Positions 55,961 to 64,000 of a stretch of DNA of 64,000 nucleotides are shown in pieces. The DNA is from Rhizobiales bacterium Y(2018) (GTDB lineage Bacteria > Pseudomonadota > Alphaproteobacteria > Rhizobiales > Aestuariivirgaceae), in NCBI GenBank assembly GCA_005502925.1, contig SCPD01000021.1, positions 1 to 64,000 of the forward strand, in the 5' to 3' direction. The translations under genes were made by a program, and so were the position numbers. The notes beneath the pieces were generated by a model, which made no database searches, was not told where the DNA came from, and saw nothing but the letters and a program-made list of their open reading frames with translations. The stretch's first letter is position 1. Every line of letters begins with the position of its first letter.

Positions 55961-55988
55961 CATGGCCGCCCTACGAGGCGGCCATCCC
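55961..55988. repeat. fourth copy of the GGCCGCC palindrome
   Basis: ATGGCCGCC-N6-GGCGGCCAT (55962-55985) is a perfect 9-bp stem of the same family as the three copies at 41046-41189. It follows the DUF1127 stop by 19 bases and may terminate it before the riboswitch-sugE unit. Confidence 0.7.
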
Positions 55989-56047
55989 GACTTTTCGGAC
56001 AAGCCGATGCTCTTGATAAGCCAACACTGCTTACCTATGTAGGCGGC

Positions 56048-56093
56048 GCGAGGACGGCCTCGCTTTCTCCAAATAACGTGCATGGGACGACCC
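56048..56093 (+). ncRNA. guanidine-II (mini-ykkC) riboswitch
   Basis: Two short hairpins, each with an ACGR loop, are the complete signature of this class. P1 is GCGAGG-ACGG-CCTCGC (56048-56063); P2 is GGG-ACGA-CCC (56084-56093); a 20-base linker joins them. The second lies eleven bases before the Shine-Dalgarno AGAGG (56104-56108) of sugE at 56115. Binding of guanidinium to the two loops is expected to expose the ribosome-binding site and switch the exporter on. Confidence 0.8.
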
Positions 56094-56114
56094 TGCAGAG
56101 AGCAGAGGTTTCTC

Positions 56115-56429
56115 ATGGCTTGGATATATCTCGTCATCGCCGGTGTGCTCGAGATCGGCTGGGCAGTCGGGCTCAAATATACGGAAGGCTTCACCAAGCT
56201 CGTTCCGTCGGTGCTGACGCTGGCCTGCATCATCGTCAGCTTCGCCTTTCTGGGCATGGCGCTCAAGACTTTGCCGGTCGGCACGGCCTACGCGATCTGG
56301 ACCGGTATCGGCGCCGTCGGCACCGCGTTGCTGGGCATCTATCTGTTCGGCGATCCCGCCACCACGGCGCGCCTCGCCTGCATCGCCGTCATCGTGTCCG
56401 GCATCGTCGGCCTGAAATTCGTCGCCTGA
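56115..56429 (+). CDS. sugE: SugE/Gdx-type guanidinium exporter (SMR family)
   Basis: A 104-residue small multidrug resistance protein with four helices; the membrane-embedded Glu ([17 protein letters not shown], near residue 13) and the WAVGLKY...LP motifs identify the Gdx branch, which exports guanidinium in exchange for protons. The length is standard. The ATG at 56115 has AGAGG six bases upstream. A guanidine-II riboswitch in the leader supports the functional call. No guanidine carboxylase or hydrolase gene adjoins it. Confidence 0.93.
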   Translation: MAWIYLVIAGVLEIGWAVGLKYTEGFTKLVPSVLTLACIIVSFAFLGMALKTLPVGTAYAIWTGIGAVGTALLGIYLFGDPATTARLACIAVIVSGIVGLKFVA

Positions 56430-56479
56430 TTTTTCCACGCCTTCGATTCCCGGATCATCCGGTCCGGGAATCTCTTCGC

Positions 56480-57565
56480 CTAATCCAAGGCATGCGCTTT
56501 GCGCCCGCCCCGCGCGATCCGCCCGGCGGGTTCAGTGTCGAGCAGCCGCTGCGCCAGAGCGACGGTACGGCCCGCGAGCTCGGCCGCCCCTCGATGCAGT
56601 TCGGTGGAGGTGCGGATCTCGGCGACATTGCGCTCCATATCCTCGGCCGCCCAGCCGCGCGAATGCGCGATATAGGGAAATTGCGGAAAGTGGAAGCCGA
56701 GCTCGGCGAAGAAACCCAGCATCTGGCCGGCGACGCCTTGCACATTGTCCTGGCCGCCGACCACGATGAAGGACGCCACCTTGTTGCGGATCAGCACGCG
56801 GTTATGCGTGGTGACCTGGTTCTGGATGCAGTTCAGCCGCTCCGCCATGCGGAAATAGAGCGAGCTCGCCTGCCCCCAGCGGATCGGCGTGGCGATGATC
56901 ACCGCATCGGCCCAGTGGACCAGCGCCTCATAGACCGGCGTCAACTCGTCCTTGGGCCGCATCTGGGTGATCGAGCATGGCCAGGTGCAGGCATGCGCCG
57001 CTTTCGAATAATAGCCCTCGCAAGCGCGGAATTTGAGATCGTTGAGCTTGATGAGCTGCGTCTCGCAGCCCTGCGCCTCCGCCCCCTTGAGCGCGCTCGC
57101 GAGAAGATCATCGGAACCGGAATAACGCGGCGCCCCTTTGTCCATTGCCGTTGTCGAAATGCCGGCGACACGGATGGGCCCCGGCGCGCGCTCGACCGGC
57201 CGCGCCAAAGGATGCGGCTCATGCGGCTTCTTCTGCCGTTTGGTTGGATTGAACTGCAGCAGCACGCGGCCATTCTCAACCTTGACCGGAAAGGCCGGCA
57301 CGCGGTCCTCCTCGAAACCCGGCTCGCCCAGCCCGCTCACCCGGTGGAATTTCCATTGATGCCAGGGGCAGACGATATAGTCGCCATCGAGCGCCCCCTC
57401 GCCCAAGGGTCCGCCGACATGGTTGCAGGCATTATGCACCGCGCCGAAAGCGCCATTGACGCAGGAGAGCGCGATCTTGACCGTGCCCGCCTCGACCGGC
57501 TGGAGGGTCTTGCCGGCGAGCTCGGCGGCCGCTCCGAGATCGATCCATTGGTCGCGTTCCGCCAT
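56480..57565 (-). CDS. Rieske ferredoxin fused to a flavodoxin-like NAD(P)H reductase
   Basis: A 361-residue two-domain protein. The N-terminal domain (about residues 1-110) is Rieske-type with ligands Cys47 and His49 (NACNHVGG) and Cys66 and His69 (CPWHQWKF). After a proline-rich linker comes a flavodoxin-like FMN-reductase domain (about 130-330; IRVAGISTTAMDKG, ATPIRWGQASSLYFRM, VGGQDNVQG). Within it CEGYYSKAAHACTWPC recalls the cysteine cluster of iron-sulfur flavoproteins. The ATG at 57565 has AAGGAG upstream; a longer frame was rejected. It follows the FAD oxidoreductase by 11 bases, so the two should form an electron-transfer pair. Confidence 0.82.
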   Translation of the reverse strand: MAERDQWIDLGAAAELAGKTLQPVEAGTVKIALSCVNGAFGAVHNACNHVGGPLGEGALDGDYIVCPWHQWKFHRVSGLGEPGFEEDRVPAFPVKVENGRVLLQFNPTKRQKKPHEPHPLARPVERAPGPIRVAGISTTAMDKGAPRYSGSDDLLASALKGAEAQGCETQLIKLNDLKFRACEGYYSKAAHACTWPCSITQMRPKDELTPVYEALVHWADAVIIATPIRWGQASSLYFRMAERLNCIQNQVTTHNRVLIRNKVASFIVVGGQDNVQGVAGQMLGFFAELGFHFPQFPYIAHSRGWAAEDMERNVAEIRTSTELHRGAAELAGRTVALAQRLLDTEPAGRIARGGRKAHALD

Positions 57566-57576
57566 GACGGTTCTCC

Positions 57577-58863
57577 TTATTCGCGTTTCTTGCGGTCGGC
57601 GCGCTCGTCGAGCACGTCGCGCAATTGCATATGCCAATAGCTTGCCTGGACTCCGATGCGCCCGAAAGGCCCGCCGACCCATTTCGGCGCGAAGGCGGCG
57701 AAGCGACGATACTCGTCGTCGCCATCGGCGATCGCCCGCGCCATGAGGATGCCCGCCATCGCGGTGGTGTTGAGCCCGTGGCCGCCAAAGGCGGTGGCGA
57801 ACCATTGCCCGTCGGCGGCGCGTCCGATGAGCGGCATTTTGTGCAGCGCATAACCCATAAGGCCGGACCAGGCATAGTCGATCTTCGGATCGCCGAGTTG
57901 GGGATAGACCGACAGCATGTCGCGTTTCAGCATCTGGGCGAGGCGCGCCGGCTCGCTCACCCGCGTGGTGATGCGCCCACCCCACAGGATGCGATTGTCG
58001 GAGATGAGCCGGTAATAGTCGCCGGCGCGGCGCATGTCGCCGACGCCGCAACGTGTGCGGATCGCATCCTGTTCGAGGGGTTCGGTCACCACCACATAGG
58101 TGGCGATCGGCAGAGTCGCGCGGCCAATGGTCCGGTTGATCCGCCTATCGAGCGAAGAGACGCAATGGACGACGTGCGGCGCATGGACCTCGGCATGCGC
58201 CGTGCGCACGATGAAATTGCGCTTCTCCTTGCGCACGTCGAGCGCCGGCGTGTTCTCATGAATGAGCACGCCGCGATGCCGCGCGTCGTCGGCGAGCGCG
58301 TGGGCATAACGCAAGGGATGGATGAGGAAGCTGTGTGGATTCTTGATGCCCTGGAAATAGCGCTCGGTCCTGAGCAACATGCGGGTCTGCTCGGTCGAGA
58401 GCAGCTCGAGCCCTTCGCTGAAGTCGCGCAGCATCATCTCGACATGGCGGCGAGCACCTGAGGGATCGTTGACACGCTGCGCCACGATCACCCCGTCGCT
58501 CATCCGCAGCGTCTGGTCGAGGCGCGTCACCTCGCGCCTCACATATTCGGTGCCATGGGCGGAGAGCCGGTAGAGCGCCTGGGCGTTCTTGAGGCCCACT
58601 TTCTCGATGATGTCCTCGACGCCCAGCGCGAAGCCATTGCCGACGAAACCGCCATTGCGGCCCGAAGCGCCCCAGGCGATTTCCTTCGCCTCGAGCAGCA
58701 CCGCGATGCGGCCGCGCCTTTGCACTTCCATTGCGGTGGTGAGCCCGGCGAGCCCGCCACCGATCACGCAGACATCCGCGGCAATGACGCCCCTGGGCGG
58801 AGGCGCAGCATCACGGGCCGGGGCGGTCGCCTCGTACCAGGTTTCGGCGGATTTGAGCGTCAT
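57577..58863 (-). CDS. FAD-dependent oxidoreductase (DAO/PuuB-like)
   Basis: A 428-residue enzyme of the D-amino-acid oxidase/glycine oxidase fold: FAD-binding VCVIGGGLAGLTTAMEV at about residue 31, GRNGGFVGNGF, and the C-terminal GLMGYALHKMPLIGR, FGGHGLNTT. It resembles gamma-glutamylputrescine oxidase (PuuB/OrdL). ATG at 58863 is preceded by GGGAG. It heads the operon with the Rieske-flavodoxin gene, an unusual acceptor for this family, which normally reduces O2. Substrate: a secondary or primary amine, not identified. Confidence 0.87.
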   Translation of the reverse strand: MTLKSAETWYEATAPARDAAPPPRGVIAADVCVIGGGLAGLTTAMEVQRRGRIAVLLEAKEIAWGASGRNGGFVGNGFALGVEDIIEKVGLKNAQALYRLSAHGTEYVRREVTRLDQTLRMSDGVIVAQRVNDPSGARRHVEMMLRDFSEGLELLSTEQTRMLLRTERYFQGIKNPHSFLIHPLRYAHALADDARHRGVLIHENTPALDVRKEKRNFIVRTAHAEVHAPHVVHCVSSLDRRINRTIGRATLPIATYVVVTEPLEQDAIRTRCGVGDMRRAGDYYRLISDNRILWGGRITTRVSEPARLAQMLKRDMLSVYPQLGDPKIDYAWSGLMGYALHKMPLIGRAADGQWFATAFGGHGLNTTAMAGILMARAIADGDDEYRRFAAFAPKWVGGPFGRIGVQASYWHMQLRDVLDERADRKKRE

Positions 58864-58986
58864 GGCACTCCCGAATCTCAAGCCTTCGCCCCCATATTAC
58901 GCAAATCCGCCCTGTTGCGAGAGCCGTTGCTCCAGGCCCCTCCCTTAAGCTATTGAGACCGCTTCCGCTTTAAGGGTAGCTGACCG

Positions 58987-59847
58987 ATGCGCTTCAAGAC
59001 CAGCAGGGAGTTCCGGGATTGGCCGAACAAGGCCGTGACCGTCTTCGGCATGTCCGGCGTCGGCAAGACGACGCTTGCCGACCTCCTTCAGGACCGTGAC
59101 TGGTTCCACTATTCGGTCGATTACCGCATCGGCACCCGGTACATGGGCGAGCATATCGTCGACAACTTCAAGCGCGAGGCGATGAAGGTCCCCTTCCTGC
59201 GCGACCTGTTGCGCTCGGATTCGATCTATATCTCCTCCAACATCACCTTCCGGAATCTGGAGCCGCTTTCGACCTATCTCGGCAAGCCGGGCAACCCCGA
59301 GAAAGGCGGCATCGACTTCGCCGAATACAAGAAGCGCCAGGCCCAGCACCGCGAAGGCGAGATCAGCGCGCTGAAAGACGTGCCCGCCTTCATCGAGCGC
59401 TCGCGCGATATCTATGGCTACAGCCACTTCGTCTGCGATTCGGGCGGCAGCCTGTGCGAGGTGGTGGATCCTGAGGATTTCAGCGACCCCGTCCTGCAAT
59501 GCCTCGCCGACAACTCGCTGCTCCTCTATATCGAGGGCACCCCTGTCCATGCGCGTATGCTGGTCGAGCGCTTCCGCAAGGCGCCGAAGCCCATGTATTA
59601 CCAGCCACGTTTCCTCGACGAGAAGTGGGCCGAATACAAAAAGATCAATTCCATCGCCGAGGACTGCGAGGTCGACCCCGATGGCTTCGCCGTCTGGGGC
59701 TTCGAGCAACTGCTCCATCACCGCATTCCGCTCTATCAGGCCATCGCCCGCAACTTCGGCTATGCGGTGAAGATGGAAGACGTGCCTAACGTGAAGACAG
59801 AAGAGGATTTCCTCGATCTCGTGTCGCACGCGATCGACAAAAACTGA
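58987..59847 (+). CDS. P-loop ATPase encoded beside metA
   Basis: A 286-residue protein with a Walker A motif [13 protein letters not shown] (near residue 20) and [16 protein letters not shown] after it; [18 protein letters not shown] near residue 148 may be the Walker B-like segment. It is not a known kinase. Its stop is two bases before metA, so it is co-translated with methionine biosynthesis. A conserved ATPase next to metA is seen in other alphaproteobacteria; its role (for example regulating or assisting MetA) is unknown. Confidence 0.75.
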   Translation: MRFKTSREFRDWPNKAVTVFGMSGVGKTTLADLLQDRDWFHYSVDYRIGTRYMGEHIVDNFKREAMKVPFLRDLLRSDSIYISSNITFRNLEPLSTYLGKPGNPEKGGIDFAEYKKRQAQHREGEISALKDVPAFIERSRDIYGYSHFVCDSGGSLCEVVDPEDFSDPVLQCLADNSLLLYIEGTPVHARMLVERFRKAPKPMYYQPRFLDEKWAEYKKINSIAEDCEVDPDGFAVWGFEQLLHHRIPLYQAIARNFGYAVKMEDVPNVKTEEDFLDLVSHAIDKN

Positions 59848-59849
59848 CC

Positions 59850-60767
59850 ATGCCCATCAAGATCCCGAACGACCTGCCGGCCCGCGCCACGCTCGAGCAA
59901 GAGGGTGTCATGGTGATGAGCGAGGAGACCGCCGCCCGCCAGGACATCCGCGCCTTGCGCATCGGCCTCCTCAACCTGATGCCGAACAAAATCAAGACCG
60001 AGACGCAATTCGCCCGCCTTGTCGGCGCGACGCCGCTGCAGGTCGAGATGACGCTCATCAAGATGACGCATCACGTGCCGAAGAACACGCCCAACGACCA
60101 TATCCTCGCCTTCTATCGCGACTGGGTGGATGTGAAGGACGAGAAGTTCGACGGTTTCATCATCACTGGCGCGCCCATCGAGCTGCTCGAATTCACCGAC
60201 GTCACCTATTGGGACGAGCTCAAGCATGTGTTCGACTGGACGCAGACCAACGTCCATTCGAGCTTCCACATCTGTTGGGGCGCCCAGGCCGGCCTCTATC
60301 ACTTCCATGGCGTGCCCAAGCACGCGCTGGGGCAGAAGCGCTTCGGCGTCTACCGCCACAAGAACCTGAAACCCGCTTCGCCCTACTTGCGCGGTTTCTC
60401 CGACGATTTCTCCATTCCCGTCTCGCGCTGGACCGAGAATCGCCGCGCCGACATCCCCGCGGATAGCGGCCTCGAAATCCTGATGGAGTCGGATGAAGCT
60501 GGCCTCTGCATGATCGAGGACAAGGCCTATCGCTCGCTCTACATGTTCAACCATGTCGAATACGACTCGGCCTCGCTCGGCGAGGAATATTGGCGCGACG
60601 TGAAGGCCAACAAGCCGATCGAGATGCCGAAGAACTATTATCCGGGCAATGATCCGCATGCCGTGCCGGAGAACCGCTGGCGCAGCCACGCGCATCTGCT
60701 GTTCGGCAATTGGATCAACGAGGTCTATCAGACGACGCCTTTCGCGCTCGCCGATATCGGGAAATGA
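59850..60767 (+). CDS. metA: homoserine O-acyltransferase MetA (probably acetyl-CoA specific)
   Basis: Activates homoserine for methionine synthesis. The 305-residue protein has the catalytic Cys142 in HICWGAQAG and the His-Glu pair further on ([11 protein letters not shown]). Residue 111 is Glu ([10 protein letters not shown]); in this family Glu111 selects acetyl-CoA and Gly111 succinyl-CoA, so it should be an acetyltransferase despite the usual succinyltransferase name. It follows the P-loop ATPase by two bases and precedes the AGE gene by about 20. Confidence 0.95.
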   Translation: MPIKIPNDLPARATLEQEGVMVMSEETAARQDIRALRIGLLNLMPNKIKTETQFARLVGATPLQVEMTLIKMTHHVPKNTPNDHILAFYRDWVDVKDEKFDGFIITGAPIELLEFTDVTYWDELKHVFDWTQTNVHSSFHICWGAQAGLYHFHGVPKHALGQKRFGVYRHKNLKPASPYLRGFSDDFSIPVSRWTENRRADIPADSGLEILMESDEAGLCMIEDKAYRSLYMFNHVEYDSASLGEEYWRDVKANKPIEMPKNYYPGNDPHAVPENRWRSHAHLLFGNWINEVYQTTPFALADIGK

Positions 60768-60786
60768 CGATCGGGGAGAGCGTGCG

Positions 60787-61983
60787 ATGAAGCCCCTCCC
60801 TGATTTTCGCTCACCCGACTTCCTGCGCGCCCATATGCGCGAGATCATGGATTTCTATTATCCGATCTGCCTCAACCAGGAGGACGGCGGCTACTACAAC
60901 GAATATCGCGATGACGGCTTCATCACCGACCGGGTGAACCAGCATATCGTTTCCACCACCCGCTTCATTTTCAACTTCGTCCTCGCCGCCGACCTCTTTG
61001 GCCGGGAAGACTACAAGGCGGCGGCCGAGCATGGCCTGCGCCATCTGAGTGAAGTGCATCACGATCCCGCTTATGGCGGCTACTTCTGGACGCTCGACCG
61101 TCGCGCGCCGGGCGATGCGACGAAACATTGCTACGGTCACGCCTTCGTGTTGCTGGCCTATGCGATGGGCCTCAAGGCCGGCATCGCCGGCATGCGCCAG
61201 AAGGTCGAGGAGACCTATGCCCTGCTCGCTGAGCGCTTCTGGGAGGAAGAGCACCAGCTCTATCGGGATGAAATCAGCCGCGACTGGAAAACGGTCTCTC
61301 CCTATCGCGGCCAGAACGCCAACATGCACATGACCGAAGCCATGCTCGCGGCTTTCGAAGCAACGGGCGACGGCAAATATCTCGACCGCGCCGAGACGCT
61401 GGTGCGCCGCATCTGCGTCGATCTCCCGAAAAAGGCGCAAGGCGTCGTGTGGGAGCATTATGACGAAACCTGGTCGGTCGACTGGGAATATAACAAGGAC
61501 AATCCGCGCCATCTCTTCAGGCCCTATGGCTATCAGCCGGGCCACATGACCGAATGGACGAAGCTCTTGATGGTCCTGGAGCGCTACCGCCCGAAGGACT
61601 GGATGCTGCCGACGGCCGCTCACCTCTATGAAACGGCATTGGCGAAGAGCACCGACATCGCTCATGGCGGCCTGCATTACAGCTACGGCCCCGACGGCCG
61701 GCTCTATGATCTCGATAAATATCACTGGGTCCAGTGCGAGACCCTGGCCGCAGCGGCGGCGCTCGCCGCGCGTACCGGCAAGGAGCGCTACTGGCAGGAC
61801 TATGACCGTCTGTGGGCCTATAGCTGGCGCAACTTCGTCGACCACGAATATGGTTGCTGGTATCGCATCCTGTCGGCAGACGGCCGGAAGCTCAGCGATA
61901 TCAAGAGCCCGGCCGGCAAGACGGATTATCATTCCTTCGGCGCCTGCTACGAGATCCTGCGTGTACTGGGCGCCCTATCCTGA
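60787..61983 (+). CDS. AGE-family epimerase/isomerase
   Basis: A 398-residue (alpha/alpha)6-barrel protein of the N-acylglucosamine 2-epimerase superfamily, related to mannose isomerase and cellobiose 2-epimerase. Features are CYGHAFVLLAYAMG (near residue 118), NANMHMTEAMLAAFEATGD and DKYHWVQCETLAAAAAL near the C terminus, which carry the catalytic histidines. The ATG at 60787 has GGGGAG eight bases upstream. It lies 19 bases after metA; a metabolic link to methionine is not obvious. D-mannose or a related sugar is a plausible substrate. Confidence 0.85.
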   Translation: MKPLPDFRSPDFLRAHMREIMDFYYPICLNQEDGGYYNEYRDDGFITDRVNQHIVSTTRFIFNFVLAADLFGREDYKAAAEHGLRHLSEVHHDPAYGGYFWTLDRRAPGDATKHCYGHAFVLLAYAMGLKAGIAGMRQKVEETYALLAERFWEEEHQLYRDEISRDWKTVSPYRGQNANMHMTEAMLAAFEATGDGKYLDRAETLVRRICVDLPKKAQGVVWEHYDETWSVDWEYNKDNPRHLFRPYGYQPGHMTEWTKLLMVLERYRPKDWMLPTAAHLYETALAKSTDIAHGGLHYSYGPDGRLYDLDKYHWVQCETLAAAAALAARTGKERYWQDYDRLWAYSWRNFVDHEYGCWYRILSADGRKLSDIKSPAGKTDYHSFGACYEILRVLGALS

Positions 61984-62028
61984 TCGCTGTCGCTCCCCTG
62001 TCACAAAGGGCCTATACTTCGTCCCGCC

Positions 62029-62562
62029 ATGCTTCGCCTCCTTCTGCTCAGGCACGCCAAATCGAGCTGGACTGATCCCGGCCTCGACGATCACGACCGC
62101 CCGCTCAATCCGCGCGGCCAGAAATCCGCGCCGCTGATCGGCCGCTTCATGCGCGACCACAAATTCAATCCCGATCTGGTGCTCTGCTCGCCGGCGCGCC
62201 GCGCACGCGAGACCTGGAAGCTCGCTTCCACCGAGCTCAGAAGCTCACCGCGCCTCCTGATGGAGGACGGGCTTTACGATTTCGGCAACGGCGGGCGCAT
62301 TCTCGATACGGTGCGCGCCAAGGCCGATACCGCCAAGTCGATCCTCGTCGTCGGCCATAATCCCTCGATCGAGCGTCTCGCCCAGCGCCTCATCGGCAAA
62401 GGCGAGGCCAAGCTGCGCAAGCGGGTCGCCGAGAAATATCCGACCGGCGCCCTCGCGGTGATCAGCTTCGACGCCAAGGACTGGAAGGACATCGAGGACG
62501 GCAAGGGCACGCTGGCGGCCTTTGTCCGCCCGCGCGATCTCGCTAAGGAAACAGCAACTTAG
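62029..62562 (+). CDS. sixA: SixA-type histidine phosphatase
   Basis: A 177-residue phosphatase of the phosphoglycerate-mutase-like fold: catalytic His9 in LLRHAKSSW, the arginine-rich segment SPARRARETW and His110 in VVGHNPSIERLA. SixA removes phosphate from histidine of phosphotransfer proteins. It is about 15-20 residues longer than E. coli SixA. It is 45 bases after the AGE gene and is followed by an intrinsic-type hairpin. Confidence 0.9.
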   Translation: MLRLLLLRHAKSSWTDPGLDDHDRPLNPRGQKSAPLIGRFMRDHKFNPDLVLCSPARRARETWKLASTELRSSPRLLMEDGLYDFGNGGRILDTVRAKADTAKSILVVGHNPSIERLAQRLIGKGEAKLRKRVAEKYPTGALAVISFDAKDWKDIEDGKGTLAAFVRPRDLAKETAT

Positions 62563-62603
62563 CACTTGCGTCAGGCTGCCCATGTCCCCAACTATGGGGC
62601 GGA

Positions 62604-62648
62604 GCATCGGACCGAAAAGTGCGCAGCGGTTTTCGGGCAATCCGATGC
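62604..62648. repeat. palindromic repeat of the GCGCATGATC family
   Basis: GCATCGGA (62604-62611) pairs with TCCGATGC (62641-62648), and an inner CCGAAAA pairs with TTTTCGG around GTGCGCAGCGG. It is a further member of the family at 35676-35723 and 35910-35958: the GAAAAGTG...GCGGTTTTC core is shared. Confidence 0.8.
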
Positions 62649-62664
62649 GAAAATGAACTTATAG

Positions 62665-62694
62665 ACCACTGGGGCGATTTATCGCCCCAGTGGT
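62665..62694 (+). terminator. terminator-like hairpin after sixA
   Basis: ACCACTGGGGCGAT at 62665-62678 pairs perfectly with ATCGCCCCAGTGGT at 62681-62694, ending in TTTG. It is about 100 bases after the sixA stop. A near-perfect 13 to 14-bp stem this strong should stop transcription before ycjX. Confidence 0.7.
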
Positions 62695-62713
62695 TTGTCG
62701 GACCCATGACGCA

Positions 62714-64000
62714 TTGAAACGGACCTCCCTCATCGACAGCGCGCGCATCGCGGCGGGCGGCCTCAAGGACTTTGCGTCAGGTCTCGCCACGCCGACCTTG
62801 CGACTCGGCGTCACCGGCCTGGCGCGCGCCGGCAAGACCGTTTTCATCACCGCCCTCGTCCACGCGCTCCTCAATCAGACGCGCCTGCCCTTGTTTGACG
62901 CGCAGGCGCAGGGCCGCATCAGCCGTGCCTATCTGGAGCCCCAGCCCGACGACGACCTGCCGCGTTTCGCCTATGAGGATCATCTCGCCGCCTTGACGGC
63001 GGAAGACCGCCGCTGGCCGGAAAGCACCAGGCGCATCAGCCAGCTCCGCCTTACGCTCGATTACACGCCGCAGGGTTTCATCGCCCGCAACTTCGGCCGC
63101 GACCGCGTCCATATCGACATCGTCGATTATCCGGGCGAATGGCTGCTCGACCTGCCGCTCCTCGGCCTCAGCTATCAGGAATGGTCGGCCGAGACCGTGG
63201 CGTCGAGCCGCGTGTCGCCACGCCTCGCTTTGGCGCGCGACTGGCACGGCCTCCTGGCGGCGCTCGACCCGATGAAGCCCGCCGACGAGCAGCAGGCGGT
63301 GAAGGCGGCCGAGCTCTTCACGTCTTTTCTCGCCCGCGGCCGCGGCACCGATGTCTCCCTGTCGGCGCTGCCGCCAGGCCGTTTCCTGATGCCGGGCGAC
63401 CTCGCCGGCTCGCCGCTTCTCACCTTCGCGCCGCTCGATGTGACCGCGGACGCTTCCTTCCCGCGCGGCTCGCTCGGCGCGTTGATGGCGCGGCGTTACG
63501 ACTCCTATGTGGCGAAGGTGGTGAAGCCGTTCTTCTTCGGCCATTTCGCCCGCCTCGACCGCCAGATCATCCTGGTCGACGCCTTGACCGCGCTCAATGC
63601 CGGCGCCGATGCCATGCGCGACCTGCAGAAGGCGCTCGCCGATGTGCTCTCAGCCTTCCGCCAGGGCGCCAACAGCTGGGCCTCGGCGCTGGTCGGGCGC
63701 CGCATCGACCGCATCGTCTTCGCCGCCGCCAAGGCCGATCTCATCCACCATACGAGCCACGACCGGCTCGAGGCGATCCTCGGCCTCATCGTCAAGGACG
63801 CCGCGGCGCGCGCCGAATATTCAGGCGCCGAGATCGACATTGCCGCGCTTGCCGCCATTCGCGCCACGCGTGAGACGACGTTGCGCCAGAAGGGCGAGGA
63901 TCTTCCCTGCATCGTCGGCATACCGCAAAAGGGCGAGACCATTGGCGCGGAGACCTTCGATGGCGAGACGGAAGCCGCCATCTTCCCCGGCGACCTGCCC
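62714..64000 (+). CDS. ycjX: YcjX-family P-loop protein, incomplete
   Basis: A P-loop NTPase of the YcjX/DUF463 family: the N-terminal ASGLATPTLRLGVTGLARAG leads to Walker A GLARAGKTVFITALVHALL, and DIVDYPGEWLLDLPLL follows as the G-domain-like D-x-x-G segment (near residue 140). The best start is TTG at 62714 (KRTSLIDSARIAAGG), the usual N terminus of the family, with only a weak ribosome site. The reading frame is open for 429 codons to the right edge of the window, so the 3' end is missing. YcjX usually pairs with YcjF, which would lie beyond the edge. Confidence 0.9.
   Translation, partial: MKRTSLIDSARIAAGGLKDFASGLATPTLRLGVTGLARAGKTVFITALVHALLNQTRLPLFDAQAQGRISRAYLEPQPDDDLPRFAYEDHLAALTAEDRRWPESTRRISQLRLTLDYTPQGFIARNFGRDRVHIDIVDYPGEWLLDLPLLGLSYQEWSAETVASSRVSPRLALARDWHGLLAALDPMKPADEQQAVKAAELFTSFLARGRGTDVSLSALPPGRFLMPGDLAGSPLLTFAPLDVTADASFPRGSLGALMARRYDSYVAKVVKPFFFGHFARLDRQIILVDALTALNAGADAMRDLQKALADVLSAFRQGANSWASALVGRRIDRIVFAAAKADLIHHTSHDRLEAILGLIVKDAAARAEYSGAEIDIAALAAIRATRETTLRQKGEDLPCIVGIPQKGETIGAETFDGETEAAIFPGDLP

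Noticed and set aside
57566-58051. Extended N terminus of the Rieske-flavodoxin protein
   Set aside because: It overlaps the FAD oxidoreductase gene; the ATG at 57565 has AAGGAG and starts right before the Rieske domain.

Overview
The window reads as a chromosomal segment of a high-GC alphaproteobacterium, most likely of the order Hyphomicrobiales (Rhizobiales). The evidence is the hybrid histidine kinase CckA, a recA-alaS neighbourhood preceded by a GAAC-N7-GAAC LexA box, a hom-glpX pair, a DksA with a single zinc-site cysteine, a class I PHA synthase, a fructose-type (Frc-like) sugar ABC transporter and several families of short palindromic intergenic repeats typical of rhizobial genomes. 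I cannot name the genus. No tRNA, rRNA, CRISPR array, insertion sequence or prophage was seen. Coding density is high, and most genes are ordinary chromosomal genes rather than a mobile island.

Layout. 1-9.6 kb: core genes (rpsD, phaC, trmJ-murI, hom-glpX) and a cydAB terminal oxidase operon ending in a 41-residue membrane microprotein with a TTG start. 9.6-19.7 kb: an MFS exporter, a large secreted TPR-CHAT protein, a two-gene operon matching the TmpA-TmpB organophosphonate pathway with a divergent LysR regulator, NADP isocitrate dehydrogenase, a GFA-fold protein, a DUF6356-like protein and an AsnC regulator with a perfect operator-like palindrome at its start. 19.7-31.7 kb: a catabolic cluster of unknown substrate with an IclR regulator, two SDRs, a mutarotase-like protein, a GMC oxidoreductase, a UxuA-like dehydratase, an M81/MlrC-type metallopeptidase, a class III aminotransferase and a complete sugar-type ABC transporter. 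31.7-37.0 kb: a cyclic-nucleotide-gated K+ channel, alaS and recA.

37.0-49.9 kb: an ALDH7-type aldehyde dehydrogenase with a ThDP enzyme, an AhpD-like protein, a MipA/OmpV porin-like protein divergent from an OmpR/EnvZ-type two-component pair, an amidase, cckA and a FliO-domain protein. 49.9-56.4 kb: a polyamine-type binding protein, a GNAT, dksA-TetR, a MoxR ATPase with a glycine-rich microprotein, a periplasmic ankyrin protein, a LysR/DUF1127 divergent pair, and a guanidine-II (mini-ykkC) riboswitch controlling a SugE/Gdx exporter. 56.4-64.0 kb: a Rieske-flavodoxin fusion in an operon with an FAD amine-oxidase-like enzyme, a P-loop ATPase coupled to metA and an AGE-family epimerase, a SixA phosphatase, and ycjX running off the right edge.

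How the genes work together. Three units stand out functionally. The tmpA-tmpB pair should turn 2-trimethylaminoethylphosphonate into glycine betaine and phosphate. The 19.7-31.7 kb cluster imports and degrades a sugar-like or amino-polyol compound under IclR control. The riboswitch-sugE unit should export guanidinium when it accumulates. All functions are inferred from sequence motifs and context; no searches were run.
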